From Saprospiraceae bacterium (GTDB taxonomy: Bacteria > Bacteroidota > Bacteroidia > Chitinophagales > Saprospiraceae), in the NCBI GenBank assembly GCA_016714785.1, contig JADKCC010000002.1, positions 124,001 to 188,000 on the forward strand: a stretch of 64,000 bases of DNA, read 5' to 3'. The position numbers and the translations under genes are program-made. The first letter of the stretch is position 1. Each line of letters opens with the position of its first letter. Of the stretch, positions 47,813-60,149 are shown one piece after another. The notes below the pieces were generated by a model. That model was not told the DNA's origin. It made no database searches and saw only the letters and a program-made list of their open reading frames with translations.

Positions 47813-49616
47813 TTTTACAATACTATCCATTTTAAAGTTTTTGTTTTCCCGGACAGAATATCTTTTATTTGAATAAAGTAAATGCCAGAACTAAGCTCAA
47901 CACCAATTTCAAATGTAGTACTTCTAATACCAGGACCTGATAAAATTTGATTATTTCCATCTGAAGTTTTGGCAACCCAATTTGTTTTTCCTTGGATATT
48001 TATAAGTTTTACCTCCGGCATATTCAGGTAAATTATATAAGTGTAATGCCATTTGGCTACTGTGAATACCTACTGGATTGGGACTAACATAAATCTTGTC
48101 TAAAGCAGATTCTGAATTGGAAACTTTACTTATATAGTCATTATCGAAACCAAACTCATAAACAGGATGGTCGCCATCTGTGTCGCAAGCTCTTTCGCGT
48201 GCAGTGGTGTATTTGCGTGATTCGAAGTATGGATTATCCACTCTAAGTCTAACAACTAAATCATTGGGGATCAGCCCATTTTGTATTGATAGCATGGGTA
48301 AAGAGGGATGTAAGATAGGAAATGATGTCCACGTAATTGCAGCAGCTACTTTGGCCTTATTGATGATGCTTGGTCCAGCACCTGATGTGGACCTCTTAAG
48401 ACGTTCAGCAAATTCAGTACAACCGTCGTACTCCATCCTAGTTATGTATATATAATGTTGGCCACCAGCCACAGGTCCACGAACATCAGTAAAACCTATT
48501 ACTTCACCATTGGTGGAATTTCTTAATGTAAATTCTTCTGCAACGGTTTGCGAAGATGGGTTAAAGATCATGTCTCCACCAATAGGGATATTACCATCTA
48601 GTAATGAGGCATTTGCAGCGGAATAAACACTATTTTCTCCAAAAAATATATTTAATCTTTTACCTGTTTCTACATTTATGGCATATCCAGGGAAATAACT
48701 AAAACCAATAGAGTTTTGTATTTCATTTCCGTTTTCATCTTTGGAAGGAGAAGCTCTCAATTCAAAATTTTTGGTAACGGGATCTCCTTCTTTAGCCTTG
48801 ATAGTGGTAAACCCAGCGTCCAAATAATCATTTGTTGCCGTTTCTACCACTATACACTTGCTCCACTTGGATTTATCACTGGTAAATACTATATCCACAT
48901 TGTTTAGGTCACGGTATCTAAGAGAATTGGTAGCGGCAGAAGTCATATAACCCATCAAATCTCTTGCTGCAGGACTCAAAAAGAAAGGCAAATTTTCATC
49001 ATTTTGAAATTTTGTGGACAATAAAGGTACAAAAAATCCATCGCCCAATTTGGATAATGACGCAGAAGGATCTTGATTGAAACCATTTCTCACATGATCA
49101 TAAAATCTTATTTTTGGGAAACCACTTCTTATTTCTCCATCATCTTTGACTGCGTTAAACCATTGTAGGCCATTTGGATTTTTGTATTCCACTGTTGCTC
49201 CAATACCACCATTGTTTTCATAAGTGAGATTTCCCGGTTCAGGATGTTGGTGAAGTGTTAAGGCAAACCCTAGCTCATTGACTGCATATTCTTTAATGTA
49301 CGATAGTGGTTTGTCTTCTAGTAAGACTGCATTGTTGGTAATATCGGTCAGATTCCAGACTGCGTTATCATCATATTCGCAAGTGTTCCCATTAGCTGAA
49401 GATGAGAAATTTCCAGTTATTTCCAACCTGTAGATGTTTCCACTAGTAAGTTTGTTTTGATCAATTACTTTTCCTTGTAGTGGCCCATAACCAGTTTTGT
49501 ACTTTATCTTTCCATCAAAACTGGGTGATAGTATTTTGCCATACATGTCATCCTCCATCAGTAAGAAGGTGTGTGGATTGCCTTCTCCAGAGATACGAGT
49601 GACTTTCAGTTGTGGT
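47813..49616. repeat. 1.8-kb direct repeat, copy A (3' half of giant gene 1)
   Basis: By eye about 97% identical at DNA level to 51872-53674, the matching part of copy 2. Identity stops abruptly at the right end, where the codons for PQLKVTR begin. It has an extra C at 48015-48016. Confidence 0.85.
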
Positions 49617-51862
49617 GTTTCATTATTAATATTTAATTTTGGGATGACTTTATAAATTTTAAAATTACTTCGACCTTCTAAATAAGCTAGCTTTTGACCA
49701 TACCTTTCGATGTTATCAAATTGCCTCCAATTATTGTGCGCATACGCCACGGCGCAGAAGTAATACTCTTTTCCGTTAATAAGTGATTTATCTGTATCAG
49801 CAAATTGGTCCTCATTTACAAAAAACACTGATTCTAGTCCATAATTTTTACCAGTTACCTTGAGTTCTGGCATCCAAATGTAGGGATCTACTCCATTTGT
49901 TGTGTCAGGATTCAAAACATATCTCCAGTTATAAATATCTGAAACTTCATTTTTTAAATCACTCTGAGCAATCAGTTTTGCATAATTTGAATCATTTAAC
50001 TGATCAAATCTTACATTTTGATTGGACACTTGGTATATTTTATATCCTTCAAATTTATAATTATTGTCAAAGACACTTGGAATATTGGGTAATGCCTCTT
50101 GAAATTTTTCATTATAATTATTTGAACTTTTAGCATTACTTAAAACAATAGTAATATTACGATCCTTACCTATGCCTGTTAAATCTGGAGCATCTGGACC
50201 ATCTGGCAGTCGATCAAAACACCCATCAAACAATGATTGAGCAACACCATTAACATATTTTAATTTAGTAATATCAGGGCACGGGTATCTTACATCAAAA
50301 ACCGAGAATATAGACATGGTTAGATATTTTGTAGCCCCTGGATATAAAACCATTGGGCCAACTGGCATAATCATATTTTTATCACTTGTTGGTAATCCTG
50401 CCGTACACATAGACCATCCTGTTAAATCGTTTGGTGCGTCAGGAAAAGCATATTTTGTAGTATCGGTGCTTCCGGGATTATACCCTGATCCACCTTTAGT
50501 AAATGGTGTACCATCAGCCCAAAATCCCCTAATATAATTGTAAAAACCATCTTCTCTACCTCTTTGTGGAGTTACAGTAGCTGGCGGGCCGTCATAAAGG
50601 CCTCCTGCTTCGCAATAAACAAATGAACTCATTTGGCCTTCCACCAAAGTATCTTGATCACCAGTAAATGGTGTTGGGTCAGATAATACCTTCTCGTATA
50701 AGATTTGATCGCCAACTAACACAGTATCACCATTCATATCTAATTTTGGTGTATAAACAATATTTCCATTTTCATCTTTTTTAAATACCTTGGAGACTAA
50801 TGGTCCTTGAATAAAATCAAATCCAATAAGTGGTATTTTTTCTCCATAAGAATTTATACCTGTACATGAATTTTCTGGATTGCCATCAAAAGCATCTTCA
50901 TTATAAATATACGCCATACCTAAATCAGGATCACAACCAATGTAATCGTCCTGATAGCAACCTAAATCGGGATCTACCCACCAAGCAAAGTAACAATCGA
51001 TTAAGTCTTCATTGGCTTTATTGATCAATTTGAAGTTATAAAAAGTCATATCATTTAGCTCATCATTGGTACTATAAGCAAAAGCATTTACTTGAAACTC
51101 CATTTGCATAGATCTTGGTCCAGAAAGTGTTTGTGGTCCAGCGTTATCATTAAAAATAAAAAAATTGATTTCGGAAGGTATTGGATATTCAAAATGGTAA
51201 CCTTCTTCGCATCCGTAGTTAAATACATAAGGATAATCGCCATCACAAGGATCGTAAATGCCATCATCATTCATATCCCAGTATCCTGCTAGTGGTTGAT
51301 CAGGAAGCGACCATCCAAATTCTTCCCAAAAATATGGGTTGCCTTGTGCGGGCCAATATAAAACATCCTTTGGTATATCTTCACATTTAAGCATTTGATT
51401 TTCGGATAAAGCTTTTTTATAATTGATGATGTGTTGAGAAATATTGTTACCTTTTACACTAAAAATTTTGTCCCATTGTCGGCAAATATCGCCATCTGAA
51501 GTTCCATTGATATCTAATGGGCCTGAGAAAAAATCATATCCTAAGGACATATAGGTAATACCTGAAAATTTAATATTTTTTGCTCGGTCAACGCCTCCCA
51601 TCCAAACACCAGCGGCATAAATTCCAGAAACAGGTGATTCATTATTTGATGGCGTAATATATTGTGCATCTGAAAAAAGATTGCCTCCTGAGTATAATCT
51701 TGCCCTTACATTATTGACTTTCATATCGTAAGATGCAGTTGGTCTCACGCAGCTGGCTAGTATAGATTCAGTAGCGTGATATGTTTTATTACTTTTGGCA
51801 CTAATCCAGCTGGTCATCAAGAATAATATGACATGTAAGCTGATTTTTAAGATGTTTTTCAT
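47815..51862 (-). CDS. Giant secreted protein with T9SS sorting domain, copy 1 (one frameshift)
   Basis: A 1348-residue protein when one extra C at 48015-48016 (plus strand) is removed; without it the end is garbled 68 codons early. It starts with a signal peptide (ILKISLHVILFLMTSWISAK) at ATG 51862. There are aspartate-rich YWDMNDDGIYDPCDGDYP and VDPDLGCYQDDYIGCDPD stretches that look calcium-binding. The C-terminal type A sorting domain (VYVSPNPVG...SSGIYFIQIK...LKWIVL) directs export through the type IX system and anchoring. No enzymatic domain is recognised. The end of copy 2 lies 11 bp upstream, so both are co-transcribed. The last 600 residues are nearly identical to copy 2. Confidence 0.85.
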
Positions 51863-51871
51863 GATATATGT

Positions 51872-53674
51872 TTTTACAATACTATCCATTTTAAAATTTT
51901 TGTTTTCCCGGACAGAATATCTTTTATTTGAATAAAGTAAATGCCAGAACTAAGCTCAACACCAATTTCAAATGTAGTACTTCTAATACCAGGACCTGAT
52001 AAAATTTGATTATTTCCATCTGAAGTTTTGGCAACCCAATTTGTTTTTCCTTGGATATTTATAAGTTTTACCTCGGCATATTCAGGTAAATTATATAAGT
52101 GTAATGCCATTTGGCTACTGTGAATACCTACTGGATTGGGACTAACATAAATCTTGTCTAAAGCAGATTCTGAATTGGAAACTTTACTTATATAGTCATT
52201 ATCGAAACCAAACTCATAAACAGGATGGTCGCCATCTGTGTCGCAAGCTCTTTCGCGTGCAGTGGTGTATTTGCGTGATTCGAAGTATGGATTATCCACT
52301 CTAAGTCTAACAACTAAATCATTGGGGATCAGCCCATTTTGTATTGATAGCATGGGTAAAGAGGGATGTAAGATAGGAAATGATGTCCACGTAACGGAAG
52401 AAACTACTTTGGCTTTATTGACTATACTTGGTCCAGCACCTGATGTGGACCTCTTAAGACGTTCAGCAAATTCAGTACAACCGTCGTACTCCATCCTAGT
52501 TATGTATATATAATGTTGGCCACCAGCCACAGGTCCACGAACATCAGTAAAACCTATTACTTCACCATTGGTGGAATTTCTTAATGTAAATTCTTCTGCA
52601 ACGGTTTGCGAAGATGGGTTAAAGATCATGTCTCCTCCAATAGGGTTATTACCATCGAGTAATGGGGCATTTGCAGCGGAATAAACACTATTTTCTCCAA
52701 AAAATATATTTAATCTTTTACCTGTTTCTACATCTATGGCATATCCAGGGAAATAACTAAAACCAATAGAGTTTTGTATTTCATTTCCGTTTTCATCTTT
52801 GGAAGGAGAAGCTCTCAATTCAAAATATTTGGTAACTGAATCTCCTTCTTTAGCCTTGATAGTGGTAAACCCAGCGTCCAAATAATCATTTGTTGCCGTT
52901 TCTATCACTATACACTTGCTCCACTTGGATTTATCACTGGTAAATACTATATCCACATTGTTTAGGTCACGGTATCTAAGAGAATTGGTAGCGGCAGAAG
53001 TCATATAACCCATCAAATCTCTTGCTGCAGGACTCAAAAAGAAAGGCAATTTTTCATCATTTTGAAATTTTGTGGACAATAAAGGTACAAAAAATCCATC
53101 GCCCAATTTGGATAATGACGCAGAAGGATCTTGATTGAAACCATTTCTCACATGATCATAAAATCTTATTTTTGGGAAACCACTTCTTATTTCTCCATCA
53201 TCTTTGACTGCGTTAAACCATTGTAGGCCATTTGGATTTTTGTATTCCACTGTTGCTCCAATACCACCATTGTTTTCATAAGTGAGATTTCCCGGTTCAG
53301 GATGTTGGTGAAGTGTTAAGGCAAACCCTAGCTCATTGACTGCATATTCTTTAATGTACGATAGTGGTTTGTCTTCCAGTAAGACGATATTATTGGTTTT
53401 ATCGGTCAGGTTCCAAACTGCGTTATCATCATATTGGCAAGTGTTCCCATTAGCTGAAGATGAGAAATTTCCAGTTATTTCCAACCTGTAGATGTTTCCA
53501 TTAATAAGTTTGTTTTGATCAATTACTTTTCCTTGTAGTGGCCCATAACCAGTTTTGTACTTTATCTTTCCATCAAAACTGGGTGATAGTATTTTGCCAT
53601 ACATGTCATCCTCCATCAGTAAGAAGGTGTGTGGATTGCCTTCTCCAGAGATACGAGTGACTTTCAGTTGTGGT
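51872..53674. repeat. 1.8-kb direct repeat, copy B (3' half of giant gene 2)
   Basis: Partner of 47813-49616. The last shared bases are TTCAGTTGTGGT at 53663-53674. Differences are scattered single bases and three short clusters (near 52395-52435, 52635-52675 and 53375-53420). Confidence 0.85.
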
Positions 53675-55883
53675 AAATCTGGGTCAAGCTTATATTTGGG
53701 TACAAATTTATATACCTTGATAATATTATTACTCTCCATATAGGGTGATTTTTGTCCATATTGTTCTACACTATCAAAATCTTTCCAATTATTATGGGCA
53801 TAGGCAACGGCTATGAAGAAATATTCTTTCCCATTGATTAGCGATTTGTCGCCAGTCGCAAACTGATCTTCTGTAAAGTTGAAGACCTTTTCAATACCTA
53901 CATTTTTTCCACTTACTCTTTGTTCTTTTGTCCAAATATAAGTTGGTGCACCCAGAGAGGTATCAGGATTGAGTACAAAACGCCAATTTAAAATATCTGT
54001 TACTTGGTTTTTTATATCTGATTGGCTGATCAGACTTGCTAGTTTTTCATCCTTCAATTGGTCTAATCTTACATTTTGGTTTAGTACTTGGTAAATTTTA
54101 TATCCTTCAAATTTGTAATAAGGATCAAATGTAGAAGGAAGACCTATTATTTGTGTCTCGAATTTTTCATTATAATTATTCGAGAATGTTGGATTATCTA
54201 ATATTAGAGTTATTTCCTTATCTTTTTCTATTGCTTTTATTTCTGGGGCATCTGGTTTATCAAATATACCATCAATGGTACAATTCTCAAATAAGTCCTG
54301 CGCGATTTTATCGACAAATTTTAATTTCGTTATATCAGGACATGGATATTGTACACCAAATGCGGTAAATACAGATATGGTCAAATTACGTGTTGCACCT
54401 GGCTGTAATAGCATAGGGCCAATAGATATAAGCATACGCCTATCACCATTAGGAAGTCCTGCTGTACACATAGACCAACCTGTTGGATCGTTTGGAGGAT
54501 CAGGAAAAGCATATTTTGTGGTATCAGTGCTTCCGGGATTGTAGCCTGAACCATCAATTGTTAATGCAGTACCATCTACCCAGAATCCTCTTAAATAGCT
54601 ATAAAAACCATCTTCTTTCCTCTTTTGGGGTCTGTAGATGGGATTGGAAACATACCTATACTACCATTCTCCATATAAGTAAATGAACTCATTTTTCCTT
54701 CCACTAAAGTATCTTGTTTACCTGAAAAAGCATCTGGATCCATCAGTAATTTTTTACCATTATTATCATATAGAATATCGCCATTTACATCTCTTTTAAA
54801 CACTTTTGAGACCAAAGGGCCTTTTACATAATCAATCCCTATAATAGGAATATCAATCTCGTATGTATTTGTACCTGCGCATTGAGTTCCATTAATACCA
54901 TCCCAAGCGTCTTCATTATACATATATGCCATACCCAACTCAGGATCACAACCTATATAGTCATCTGCATAACATCCCAGATCAGGATCTACCCAGAAGC
55001 CAAAGTAACAATCCAACAAATCATCCGCAGCTTTATTGATCAATTTGTAATTAAAAAAAGTCATATCATTCAACTCGTCGCTGGTATTGTAAGCATACGC
55101 ATGTACTTGAAACTCCATTTGCATAGAAGACGATCCGGAAAGAGTCTGTGGTCCGCTATTGTCATTAAATATGAAGTAGTTGATTTCAGCTGGAATAAGT
55201 AATCCTTCGTGATAACCAAAACAATCACCTCTGTCATCAATCATGGGATAATCACCATCGCATGGATCATAAATGCCATCATCATTCATATCCCAATATC
55301 CTGCTAACGGTTGATTGGGTAGTGACCAGCCAAATTCCTCCCAAAAATATGGGTTGCCTTGTGCTGGCCAGTATAATACATCTTCGGGTATATCTTCGCA
55401 CTTTAGGGTTTGATTTTCAGTTACTGCTTTTTTATAATTGACGATGTGCTGGGATATATTTTTGCCATTAACAGTAAATATTTTGTCCCACTGTCTGCAA
55501 ATGTCTGCATCTGAAGTTCCATTAATATCTAGTGGTCCCGCAAAATAATCAAATCCTACTGATCGGTAAGTAACAGCGGAAAGTTTGATATTCTTTGCAC
55601 GATCAACACCGCCCATCCATACACCGGCTGCGTATATCCCTGATACGGGCAATTCTCCTTCTCCAGGCGCAGGTGTTATATACTGACCTTCTGAAAATAA
55701 GTCTCCACCTGTAAGCAATCTCGCCCTGACGTTATTGACTTTCATATCATACTGGCGGGTAGGTCGCACACAATCGCCAAGCATTGACTCATTACTCCGG
55801 AATGATTTATGACTTTTTGCATTTATCCAATCAGAAAGAAATAACAAAAGAATCAGAACAGTTATTTTGAATACGTTTTTCAT
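51874..55883 (-). CDS. Giant secreted protein with T9SS sorting domain, copy 2 (one frameshift)
   Basis: A 1336-residue paralogue of the gene at 47815, whole when one base is restored to the T run 54616-54618 (plus strand); the join then reads RGKEDGFYSYLRGFW, as in copy 1. It starts MKNVFKITVLILLLF at 55883 with a signal peptide. The N-terminal half is about 70-75% identical to copy 1, with the same Asp-rich repeats (DMNDDGIYDPCDGDYP). The C-terminal half, including the sorting domain, is almost identical. Proteins of this type are typical large surface or extracellular proteins in Saprospiraceae; the job is unknown. Confidence 0.85.
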
Positions 55884-56282
55884 TTTAGAAAATTTTAAAC
55901 TTATAAATAATTTTAATTTCCATAAAAGTAAATTAGTTATTGGTGATTGCACATAAATACACAAAATTTTTGTTACAGAATGTATCTAAGGCGACTAAAT
56001 CAAACAATTCAAGTATTCAAAACATACTTTTTATAGTTTTATAACTAAATACTTATGTTCCAAATGTGCAGACGAAATACACATAAGGCCTTATTTTTGC
56101 GTAATAACTTGAAATAAATAAAACCTTATTTGTGCAAAAAACCCAAAATTTGTTGTTCTTAATAGTGGATGATTCTTACTCTTTCATTCTCTTCTTTTTA
56201 ATCATTCTACTACTATTTTTCCCAATAAAGTACTCAGGGACATTATTTTCTACTACTTTTGACATTTAAAACATAAAATATT
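55884..56282. other. Non-coding gap upstream of two divergent genes
   Basis: About 400 bp without a gene. It must hold the promoter of the giant gene pair (minus) and of the M14 peptidase (plus). A plus-strand TATTTTTG (-7-like) lies at 56092-56099, which would leave a leader of roughly 180 bp for the peptidase. Confidence 0.5.
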
Positions 56283-58040
56283 ATGGCGTTTAGGTACTTG
56301 TTTACAATATTGGGATGCTTATTATTACACAATTTATACAGCCAAAATAAAGTAAACCAAGATAAAGCATTAAGTATTCCGTTCGATATTGATAAAAACA
56401 AAACTGCCACTTATGAAGAAATAAGAACATTCTATACCGAATTAGACAATCTTTCACCATTGGTAGATGTAAATGACTTCGGGACTACGGATAGTGGACA
56501 ACCTTTACAGGTAGTCGTTATAGCCAATGACAACCACTTCTCTCCAGAAGACAATAGAAAAGCTGGGAAAACGCTCTTATTTATTAACAATGGTATTCAT
56601 CCTGGTGAACCTGATGGAATAGATGCCGCCATGCTTTTTGCAAGAGAATTTGTCAAAAACCCTAAAAGTTCAGCTATTTTAAAAAGTATATCTATAGTAA
56701 TTATTCCTGTTTATAATATAGATGGATGCATTAATAGAAGCAGTACAAGCAGAGCCAATCAAAACGGACCAGAAGCCTATGGTTTCAGAGCCAATGCCAA
56801 AAATCTGGACCTGAATAGAGATTTTATCAAATGTGACAGTAAAAATGCGATCAGTTTCAATCAGATCTTTAACTATTGGCAACCAGATGTCATGATAGAT
56901 ACACATACATCTAATGGTGCAGATTATCCTTATACCATGACACTCATCGCTACACAAAAGGATAAACTTCATCCATTGTTATCTGAATTTATGACCCAAA
57001 ATATGCTCCCATACCTATACAAAGATATGGATAAAAAAGGGTGGGAAATGACACCTTATGTATTTAGTAGGGGCTTACCCGATTTGGGTATTTATGGTTT
57101 TATGGATACACCGAGATACTCATCAGGATATGCAGCTTTGCACCATACCATCAGTTTTATGCCCGAAACACACATGCTAAAACCTTACAAAGATAGAGTG
57201 GAAAGTACCCTTGAATTTTTGAAATCTACCACAGAATATCTTTTCATGCATGGTACACAACTAGCACAAATCAGAAAAGAAGTAAGGCATCTCGTAAAGA
57301 ACCAACAAACATTTCCATTAAACTATACAATAAATACACAGAAGGCAGATAGCTTACTTTTCAAAGGATATACGGCATCTTACAAAAAAAGTGAAGTTAG
57401 TGGTTTAGAAAGATTATATTATGATAGAAATAAACCTTGGCAAAAGGTGATTCCTTATTTTAACCATTATCTACCTGAAACGGTCATAAAAAAGCCTTTT
57501 GCTTATATTGTACCACAAGCTTATGACAAAATCATTGAATTAATGAAAATCAATGGTGTAAATATGCATAAGCTAACACAGGATACGACACTAGACGTAG
57601 AGATGTATCTTATTGAAAAATTTGACACAGCAAAAAATCCTTATGAAGGACATTACAATCATAGTCAAACAGAGGTATCAACCTTTTCAACCAGAAAAAA
57701 ATATTATAAAGGGGATTACCTCATTTATACCCATCAGGAATCGAATAGATATATCGTAGAAACACTCGAGCCTCAAGCAACCGATAGTTGGTTCAATTGG
57801 AACTTTTTTGATGGTATATTGGCACAAAAGGAATATTTTTCAGATTATGTTTTTGAAGACCTGGCTGCAGATATCCTAAATAAAAATCCGGAAATAAGAA
57901 CAAAATTGGAAAATAAAAAATTGAGTGACGAAAAATTCGCTTCAGATGGAAGAGCACAGTTAGATTTTGTTTATAAGAACTCGCCTTACTATGAGCCGAC
58001 ACACAACTTATATCCTGTAGCCAGATTGATAAATCCATAA
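56283..58040 (+). CDS. Exported M14 family zinc carboxypeptidase
   Basis: A 585-residue protein with a signal peptide (LFTILGCLLLHNLYSQ). The metal ligands are in GIHPGEPDG (H and E) and DTHTSNGADY (third H); the catalytic glutamate is probably in SFMPETHML. These are the hallmarks of M14 peptidases. The 200-residue C-terminal extension is beta-rich and unrecognised. It should release C-terminal amino acids or act on cell-wall peptides outside the cytoplasm. A glycosyltransferase follows 16 bp later, with crtY after it; these may be co-transcribed. Confidence 0.9.
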   Translation: MAFRYLFTILGCLLLHNLYSQNKVNQDKALSIPFDIDKNKTATYEEIRTFYTELDNLSPLVDVNDFGTTDSGQPLQVVVIANDNHFSPEDNRKAGKTLLFINNGIHPGEPDGIDAAMLFAREFVKNPKSSAILKSISIVIIPVYNIDGCINRSSTSRANQNGPEAYGFRANAKNLDLNRDFIKCDSKNAISFNQIFNYWQPDVMIDTHTSNGADYPYTMTLIATQKDKLHPLLSEFMTQNMLPYLYKDMDKKGWEMTPYVFSRGLPDLGIYGFMDTPRYSSGYAALHHTISFMPETHMLKPYKDRVESTLEFLKSTTEYLFMHGTQLAQIRKEVRHLVKNQQTFPLNYTINTQKADSLLFKGYTASYKKSEVSGLERLYYDRNKPWQKVIPYFNHYLPETVIKKPFAYIVPQAYDKIIELMKINGVNMHKLTQDTTLDVEMYLIEKFDTAKNPYEGHYNHSQTEVSTFSTRKKYYKGDYLIYTHQESNRYIVETLEPQATDSWFNWNFFDGILAQKEYFSDYVFEDLAADILNKNPEIRTKLENKKLSDEKFASDGRAQLDFVYKNSPYYEPTHNLYPVARLINP

Positions 58041-58056
58041 ACTTTAAACATACAAA

Positions 58057-58890
58057 ATGAATGTTGTTGGTTTTTCATTTATAAAGAACGCAATACTTTA
58101 TGACTATCCTATCAAAGAAGCTATTTTATCTGTTATACCTATTTGCGATGAGTTTGTCATAGCTGTAGGCAAAAGTGAAGATGATACTTTAGCTCTTATA
58201 CAGTCAATAGCATCTCCTAAAATACGGATTTTAGAAACGGCATGGGATGACAACCTGCGCGAAGGAGGCAGGGTTTTGGCCGTAGAAACTGACAAAGCCT
58301 TTCAAGCGGTATCAAGTAAAGCCGATTGGTGTTTTTATATACAGGGGGATGAAGTCATCCATGAAAAATACCATGCAAATATAGTAAAAGCCATGCAAAC
58401 CTATAAAAATGACAACGAGGTAGATGGCTTATTATTTAAGTACGTTCATTTTTATGGTTCTTATGATTATGTAGCAACATCTTCAGGTTGGTACAAAAAT
58501 GAAATCAGAGTGATTAAAAATAACAAAAACATCTATTCATTTCGAGATGCTCAGGGATTTAGAAAAGACCAAAATCAAAAACTAAAAGTTGTAAGTATTG
58601 ACGCGTCTGTTTATCATTATGGCTGGGTAAAACCGCCTGCAAGTATGCAAGCAAAACAACGAACATTTCAAAAGTTATGGCATAATGATGAATGGGTAGC
58701 ACAACATGTAGCCGATTCTAGTGAATTTGATTATACGGGGATAGATGTATTGGAAAAATTCAAAGGCAATCATCCACTAGTCATGAGAGAAAGAATTGCT
58801 AAATACAATTGGAATTTTGAGCGTGATATCTCACAAAATAAATATGTGCCTGACCAAAAACTTAGATACTTTTTTTTGTTTTCTTTATAG
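58057..58890 (+). CDS. Glycosyltransferase, family 2-like
   Basis: A 277-residue cytoplasmic GT-A glycosyltransferase. The N-terminal SFIKNAILYDYPIKEAILSV and DEFVIAVGKSEDDT form the nucleotide-sugar-binding region; FYIQGDEVIHE holds the acidic pair in place of a classic DxD. It has no membrane helix. The sugar donor and acceptor are unknown. Position between a peptidase and lycopene cyclase may hint at glycosylation of a carotenoid or envelope component, but this is speculative. Confidence 0.8.
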   Translation: MNVVGFSFIKNAILYDYPIKEAILSVIPICDEFVIAVGKSEDDTLALIQSIASPKIRILETAWDDNLREGGRVLAVETDKAFQAVSSKADWCFYIQGDEVIHEKYHANIVKAMQTYKNDNEVDGLLFKYVHFYGSYDYVATSSGWYKNEIRVIKNNKNIYSFRDAQGFRKDQNQKLKVVSIDASVYHYGWVKPPASMQAKQRTFQKLWHNDEWVAQHVADSSEFDYTGIDVLEKFKGNHPLVMRERIAKYNWNFERDISQNKYVPDQKLRYFFLFSL

Positions 58891-58902
58891 TAATATCAAG
58901 AT

Positions 58903-60060
58903 ATGTTCCTTTATGACTTTATCATAGCCGGTGGTGGCGCTTCTGGTCTTATGCTTGCATACAGGATGAGCAAGGATGCTTATTTTGATGATAAGTCTGT
59001 ACTAATCATAGACAAAGATGAAAAAAATACCAATGACCGCACATGGTGCTATTGGGAAAAAGGAACCGGAGAGTGGGATCACCTTTTGACTAAATCATGG
59101 CATAAGATCTATTTTGGAAGTACGGAATATAGTGAAACGATCGATTTGCTGGATTACACGTACAAAATGTTGAGGAGTGCAGATCTGTATCTCCATCTAA
59201 AATCAGAAATATCAAAAAAGTCTAATTTTAAATTTATAAACGATCATATACAACTGATAGAAGACAATGGATTAATGGTACACATCACCACAGATGCTAG
59301 AAATTACATCGCAAAAAAAGTATTTTCAAGCATTTTTGATGTTTCCATTTTAACTAATCAAACAGCTTATCCATACCTAAAACAACATTTTGTAGGATGG
59401 TTTATAAAAGCAGAATTGCCTATTTTTGATGAAAATGTTGCAGGATTTATGGATTTTGATATTCCACAATACGGCAACACAAGATTCATGTATGTTTTAC
59501 CGACATCACGCTATGAAGCATTGGTAGAATATACCCTTTTTTCGGAAGAATTGTTGGACTTTGGTCAATATGAAGCAGCAATAAAAAACTATATCCAAGT
59601 AAAATTTAAATTGGAAAATTATATCATTACTGAAAAAGAGCAAGGAAATATCCCTATGACTTGTTATCCATTTTCAGACCAAAATACTTCCAATCTCATG
59701 TTTATCGGAAGCTCTGGTGGTTGGACAAAGGCGAGTACGGGATTTACTTTTGCAAACACTATAAGGTACTCTTCTTCATTGGTCCAATTTATAAAAGAAA
59801 ATCAGAATTTAAAAAATTTCAATATTAGAAATAGATATTGGATGTATGACCTGATCTTTTTAGATGTACTTCACAAAAATAATGCATTGGGTAGCAAAAT
59901 ATTTACATCTATCTTTGCAAATAATGAAATAAACAAAGTACTAAATTTTTTGGATGAAGAAGGTAGTATTCTCGATGATTTTTCTATAATGACAAAAACA
60001 AAACCGACTATCAATTTTATGATATCAGGGATAATGAACTTAAAGCAGATGATATTATGA
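58903..60060 (+). CDS. crtY: Lycopene cyclase
   Basis: A 385-residue flavoprotein of the CrtY/Lcy type. The N-terminal dinucleotide-binding motif is DFIIAGGGASGLMLAYRM, followed by DRTWCYWE (conserved), and the later PMTCYPF and GSSGGWTKASTGFTF match the cyclase active-site region. It converts the ends of lycopene to beta-ionone rings in carotenoid synthesis, which gives pigment in many Bacteroidota. Other carotenoid genes are not in the window. It follows the glycosyltransferase by 12 bp. Confidence 0.93.
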   Translation: MFLYDFIIAGGGASGLMLAYRMSKDAYFDDKSVLIIDKDEKNTNDRTWCYWEKGTGEWDHLLTKSWHKIYFGSTEYSETIDLLDYTYKMLRSADLYLHLKSEISKKSNFKFINDHIQLIEDNGLMVHITTDARNYIAKKVFSSIFDVSILTNQTAYPYLKQHFVGWFIKAELPIFDENVAGFMDFDIPQYGNTRFMYVLPTSRYEALVEYTLFSEELLDFGQYEAAIKNYIQVKFKLENYIITEKEQGNIPMTCYPFSDQNTSNLMFIGSSGGWTKASTGFTFANTIRYSSSLVQFIKENQNLKNFNIRNRYWMYDLIFLDVLHKNNALGSKIFTSIFANNEINKVLNFLDEEGSILDDFSIMTKTKPTINFMISGIMNLKQMIL

Positions 60061-60149
60061 GTAAAATTAAACTCTTGTGATTCGGCTGGCTTGAGAAATA
60101 ACGTATGTTTTATGTTTAGGTTTAAATCAAAAATTCAAAAAACAGAACA

